Assembly: GCF_001669775.1 (NCBI RefSeq) | Contig: NZ_LXWK01000011.1 | Span: 434,001 to 498,000 of the forward strand | From: Rheinheimera sp. SA_1 | GTDB taxonomy: Bacteria; Pseudomonadota; Gammaproteobacteria; Enterobacterales; Alteromonadaceae | Reading direction: 5' to 3' | Length of the DNA: 64,000 nucleotides | Shown: positions 61,285-64,000 of the stretch, piece by piece | How the letters are laid out: every line of letters begins with the position of its first letter | How positions within the stretch are numbered: position 1 is the first letter of the stretch | The notes under the pieces: generated by a model | The model's input: the letters and a program-made list of their open reading frames with translations, nothing else | Database searches by the model: none | What the model was told of the DNA's origin: nothing | Made by a program: the position numbers and the translations under genes

Positions 61285-61718
61285 GTGCTTTGCTCGCTTT
61301 TTATTTTGGATACCCACGGTGTACCCGGCTTTTTGACATAGTGATGGTAGACATAAGACCAAGGCATCACCAGATAAACCAGCACCACCATGCCAATCGC
61401 AATCACATTGGGTATTAGTTTGTCATCGAAGCTGCCATTGAGGTAAAGCGGCAACGGCACCGTGGCTAACCATAGCGTTTTCCAGATAATTTCCCACATC
61501 AGGATTGGCAACATTTGTAATGGATAGCGAATGCCTAAGGCGCAAAGTAACCAGAACGCGCCAAGCATACAGGTTTGTACGGTTTGGGCACTGCCCCAGG
61601 TAGCGAATGGTTTTTCCGCTGTGAATACGTCTGGCCACATGGTTAAAGCAAGCCCGACGACAACCAATAAATACATGGCGCGCAGTGCATAAATTCGATA
61701 TTTGGAAACTTCGTTCAT
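61278..61718 (-). CDS. Four-helix inner-membrane protein of unknown function
   Basis: 146 residues with four predicted membrane helices (about 10-28, 45-65, 70-90, 100-122). WEIIWKTLWLATVPLPLYL is a distinctive part. TGGAGTAACAAA precedes the ATG. Its stop overlaps the esterase start, so the two are coupled. No name can be given. Confidence 0.8.
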   Translation of the reverse strand: MNEVSKYRIYALRAMYLLVVVGLALTMWPDVFTAEKPFATWGSAQTVQTCMLGAFWLLCALGIRYPLQMLPILMWEIIWKTLWLATVPLPLYLNGSFDDKLIPNVIAIGMVVLVYLVMPWSYVYHHYVKKPGTPWVSKIKSEQSTC

Positions 61719-61760
61719 TTTGTTACTCCAATGTGTGTCTGGAACCGTCGGGAAAGTGGA

Positions 61761-62789
61761 CTATTTAGTCGCGAAGTCAGTTTTTTTCAGTGCGTTTAAT
61801 TGCTCTTCTGCATCCCCACGCGCTTTTGACGACAATGCGGGGCTGAAGGCAAGTGCTTGTTCGAATGAAGACACAGCCTTGGTGCTATCGCCTAATGCCT
61901 GCCAGGTTTTGCCTAAACGATACCAGGCCACTGCAGTGGGTTTGAGGCTCAAAGACTGCTCCAGATGCACCAGTGCTTCTTTTGGTTTGCCTTGCTCTAA
62001 TAACGTTCTGCCAAGACCAAAATAAGCAATTTCAGAATCAGGGAAACGCTGGATAACATCCAAAAAAGTTTTTTCAGCATCGCTCAATTCTTTTTCTCTT
62101 AATAAGGTCAAACCAATCGTCACTAAGATGTCACGCTGTAATTTAGCAATGACTGGCGCATTGTCGACCTTGACGGCTAAAGCCCCCGCCCGGGCATCTT
62201 CAAAGTTTTCGTCATATAAATCGAATTTTGCCTGCAGTAATTTTGCAACTTCTGGGTTGGTTTGGTGGGTGGTGCGGATCAGCTTTTTCGCGCTAGACGT
62301 GCTGCCGCCCATTAAACCCGGGACTTCCAGATAAAACGACATCAACGAAACTGCAGCGTTATAGTTGGCCGGGTCTAATTCAATCGCCTTCTTAAAAGAA
62401 TCGCGAATGGCGCCAAGAGAACCGACAGCTTCCATCATGTCACCTTTTTCCGCTTTGGAACCAAGGACATTGCCAAGCGACTCATGACATTCAGAACTGT
62501 TTGGGTTGTGTTGAATGCATTGCTCAGCCATTTTGATAGCGTCATCAAAACGCTGAATGTTGCCCTCGAGCAAAATTAAATCAATGTTGCCGACCAAAGC
62601 ATCGGCATTAGTCGGCTCGATGGCGAGTTTAGCGGCGATAGCGGTTTCGGCTTCGGCATATTTTTTTGCGTCGATAAGCGCGGTGTATTCGTGCGCGTTG
62701 GCTGACTGCAGGCCTGACATAGCTGTCATTAATAAAGCGAAGGTGACTGCTTGACCAACAAAGGATTTACGAGAAGTAACATTGCGCAT
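61761..62789 (-). CDS. Exported TPR repeat protein
   Basis: 342 residues with a signal peptide (about 1-32, ending SANAHE). TPR-like repeats occur through the mature part: KYAEAETAIAAKLAIEPTNADAL, SSECHESLGNVLGSKAEKGD, ELDPANYNAAVSLMSFYLEVPG, and AYFGLGRTLLEQGKPKEALVHLEQSLSLKP. Likely periplasmic scaffold. It lies 42 bp upstream of the membrane protein gene and may share its transcript. Confidence 0.85.
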   Translation of the reverse strand: MRNVTSRKSFVGQAVTFALLMTAMSGLQSANAHEYTALIDAKKYAEAETAIAAKLAIEPTNADALVGNIDLILLEGNIQRFDDAIKMAEQCIQHNPNSSECHESLGNVLGSKAEKGDMMEAVGSLGAIRDSFKKAIELDPANYNAAVSLMSFYLEVPGLMGGSTSSAKKLIRTTHQTNPEVAKLLQAKFDLYDENFEDARAGALAVKVDNAPVIAKLQRDILVTIGLTLLREKELSDAEKTFLDVIQRFPDSEIAYFGLGRTLLEQGKPKEALVHLEQSLSLKPTAVAWYRLGKTWQALGDSTKAVSSFEQALAFSPALSSKARGDAEEQLNALKKTDFATK

Positions 62790-63047
62790 AGTGGTGTATT
62801 CCCAGATGAAAGTAACTTAAATAATTTAAAACAATCCAACAGCTTAGGTTGATTCTTTGCCATGGTTCCGATAATTGCAGTGTCGCTGGTCGGCAAAGTG
62901 GCGGCAATCAGCAAGGGACGACTGACGGTTTGGTTGTCATGGACGACGAAAAAACGCGGCTGGGTTGCAGGGGTTTGGTGAGCTGGCACGGACCGGAGGA
63001 TGTAACAGCGTACGGGGGATTTTGGCTCTGTTTAAGGTTGGCATGGC

Positions 63048-63053
63048 TATAAT
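63048..63053 (+). promoter_or_regulatory. Possible -10 element placing the transcript start at the regulator ATG
   Basis: TATAAT ends 6 bases before the ATG at 63060, so transcription from it would begin on or next to the start codon. No ribosome site is visible before this ATG. The -35 region is weak (TTTAAG or GCTCTG). Confidence 0.4.
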
Positions 63054-63059
63054 GCTGGC

Positions 63060-63716
63060 ATGCACTTACTTATCATTGAAGACGATCTGGATTTAGGCTT
63101 TGCGCTGCAACAGGCGCTCAAGGCCGAAGGCATTAGCAGTGTCTGGTTGCGTCGGTTGGCCGACACACCTCGCATCGCCGCCGATCTGGACTACGACTGC
63201 ATCCTACTCGACGTTGCACTGCCCGACGGCTGCGGCTTTGACTTGTTATCGCGTTGGCGCGCAAACGGCATTACTGTCCCCATTATCATGATCACCGCCC
63301 GATCAGCCCTCGACGACCGATTGGCCGGCTTAGATGGTGGCGCCGATGACTTTCTGGTCAAACCCTTTGCGATGGCAGAGCTATTGTCGCGGCTGCGCGT
63401 CGTATTGCGCCGGGTAGCGCGCCAAGCCAGTGCCATGTGGACCATTGGCCAGTTGCAAATTGACCCGCGTGGTTATCAGGCTTGGCTAGACGGTGCAGAA
63501 CTCGACTTGCTGCGGCGGGAATTCCAATTACTGGTAGAACTGGCGCGCGAGCTGGGCACGGTGGTGCCAAAGGGCGTGTTAGCGCAACGGCTGGAACCCT
63601 TAGGTGACGCCTTGACTTTCAGTTTGCTCGAAGTCCATATCTCCAATCTGCGCCGGAAAATCGGCGCGCAGCGTATCCGCACCGTTCGTGGTGTGGGTTA
63701 TATGTTGGTGCCATGA
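63060..63716 (+). CDS. OmpR-family response regulator (QseB/PmrA-like)
   Basis: 218 residues. Receiver domain (1-115): IIEDDLDLGFALQQAL, phosphoacceptor in CILLDVALPDGCGFDLL (D51), ITARSALDDRLAGLDGGADDFLVKPFAMAELLSRLR. Winged-helix domain (125-218) with LRREFQLLVELA and LEVHISNLRRKIG, RTVRGVGYML. Probably controls envelope genes with the kinase that overlaps its stop by 4 bp (ATGA). Divergent from the TPR gene, about 270 bp away. Confidence 0.93.
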   Translation: MHLLIIEDDLDLGFALQQALKAEGISSVWLRRLADTPRIAADLDYDCILLDVALPDGCGFDLLSRWRANGITVPIIMITARSALDDRLAGLDGGADDFLVKPFAMAELLSRLRVVLRRVARQASAMWTIGQLQIDPRGYQAWLDGAELDLLRREFQLLVELARELGTVVPKGVLAQRLEPLGDALTFSLLEVHISNLRRKIGAQRIRTVRGVGYMLVP

Positions 63717-64000
63717 AAATATTACGCTCTGTCGTCCGTCCGACGTTAGTCAGGCGTGTGGTCATCGCCCTGCTCGCCGTATCTGTGCTGATTTGGTTGG
63801 TGCTGATGACGTACTACTATTGGCAGGAAAGTAGTCACACTGCCGCAGCAGCACGGCAACAGCAACGCGGTGAAGCTGTGTTGGCAGTACTGAGTGAGAT
63901 CAACGATGTAACAGAGGCTCGCCAAGCGGTTGCCTTGTATTCAGCGCTGTTTAACAGCGTGTATCTACGCGCGGATGTTTCGGAACGGTTTTTAATTCAA
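63713..64000 (+). CDS. Sensor histidine kinase, N-terminal part (cut by window edge)
   Basis: About 96 residues are visible. A basic N-terminus (MKILRSVVRPTLVRRVV), one membrane helix (about 18-42, VIALLAVSVLIWLVLMTYYYW), then the start of a periplasmic domain (SHTAAAARQQQRGEAVLAVL). Its ATG overlaps the regulator stop, so it is the cognate kinase. The kinase core lies beyond the window. Confidence 0.85.
   Translation, partial: MKILRSVVRPTLVRRVVIALLAVSVLIWLVLMTYYYWQESSHTAAAARQQQRGEAVLAVLSEINDVTEARQAVALYSALFNSVYLRADVSERFLIQ

Noticed and set aside
1-64000. CRISPR arrays, rRNA, replication origin
   Set aside because: No regularly spaced repeats, no rRNA sequence, and no DnaA-box cluster or dnaA/dnaN genes were seen.

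Overview
The window reads as chromosomal DNA of a gammaproteobacterium of the Alteromonadales/Chromatiaceae type (Rheinheimera, Arsukibacterium or Alishewanella-like). This is inferred from the Pho-controlled TonB receptor and lipoprotein, the very long PstC, the SapC and CorA family proteins and the moderate GC content. No 16S gene is present, so the genus is not proven.

Left third (1-25.4 kb), phosphate starvation. On the minus strand lie pstA (cut by the window edge), pstC and pstS. Then come a GcvR-like ACT protein, ppk-ppx (polyphosphate synthesis and breakdown), an exported M20 amidohydrolase, a periplasmic solute-binding-like protein and phoR-phoB. A two-gene unit follows: a duplicated secreted lipoprotein and a large TonB-dependent receptor, behind two in-phase Pho boxes. 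Further on are a CorA transporter, small lipoproteins, a porin with a near-consensus Pho box and a phosphoethanolamine-transferase-like enzyme. Pho boxes precede pstS, phoB, the porin, the lipoprotein/TonB unit and probably ppk, so much of this stretch should act as one PhoB regulon.

Middle (25.5-44.3 kb). This holds a SapC-family protein, a GAF-GGDEF protein whose signature motif is degenerate, an exported alpha/beta hydrolase, and a TetR regulator divergent from a complete RND efflux operon with four copies of a TACC-N4-GTACA operator between them. Then come another solute-binding-like protein, a three-gene transhydrogenase operon (pntAA-pntAB-pntB), an RDD protein, a GlxA/FtrA-type AraC regulator divergent from a rhodanese and an acetyltransferase, and tRNA-Leu(CAA).

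Right third (44.3-64 kb). A sorbosone-dehydrogenase-like lipoprotein and a LysR relic lead to a diguanylate cyclase whose membrane domain carries the plant ETR1 ethylene/copper-binding residues at exact spacing. Next is an ECF sigma/RskA-type anti-sigma pair followed by DUF4331, an Ig-like lipoprotein, a TPR protein, an exported protein resembling only the N-terminal domain of HupE-family proteins, and a TonB receptor. The same bipartite promoter motif precedes both the sigma gene and DUF4331, which suggests an autoregulated system. A decayed IS256-type element then abuts an AT-rich accessory island (56.4-60.2 kb) with a lysozyme-like exported protein and three tandem lipoproteins. The window ends with an esterase/membrane protein/TPR group and a two-component system cut by the edge.

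Interspersed repeats are numerous: four palindromes based on GGGGTC(A/G)GAG, an ERIC-like 140-160 bp palindrome (two full copies and one short relative), a long inverted-repeat pair around a lipoprotein gene, and a REP-like hairpin. No CRISPR array, prophage or rRNA was seen.
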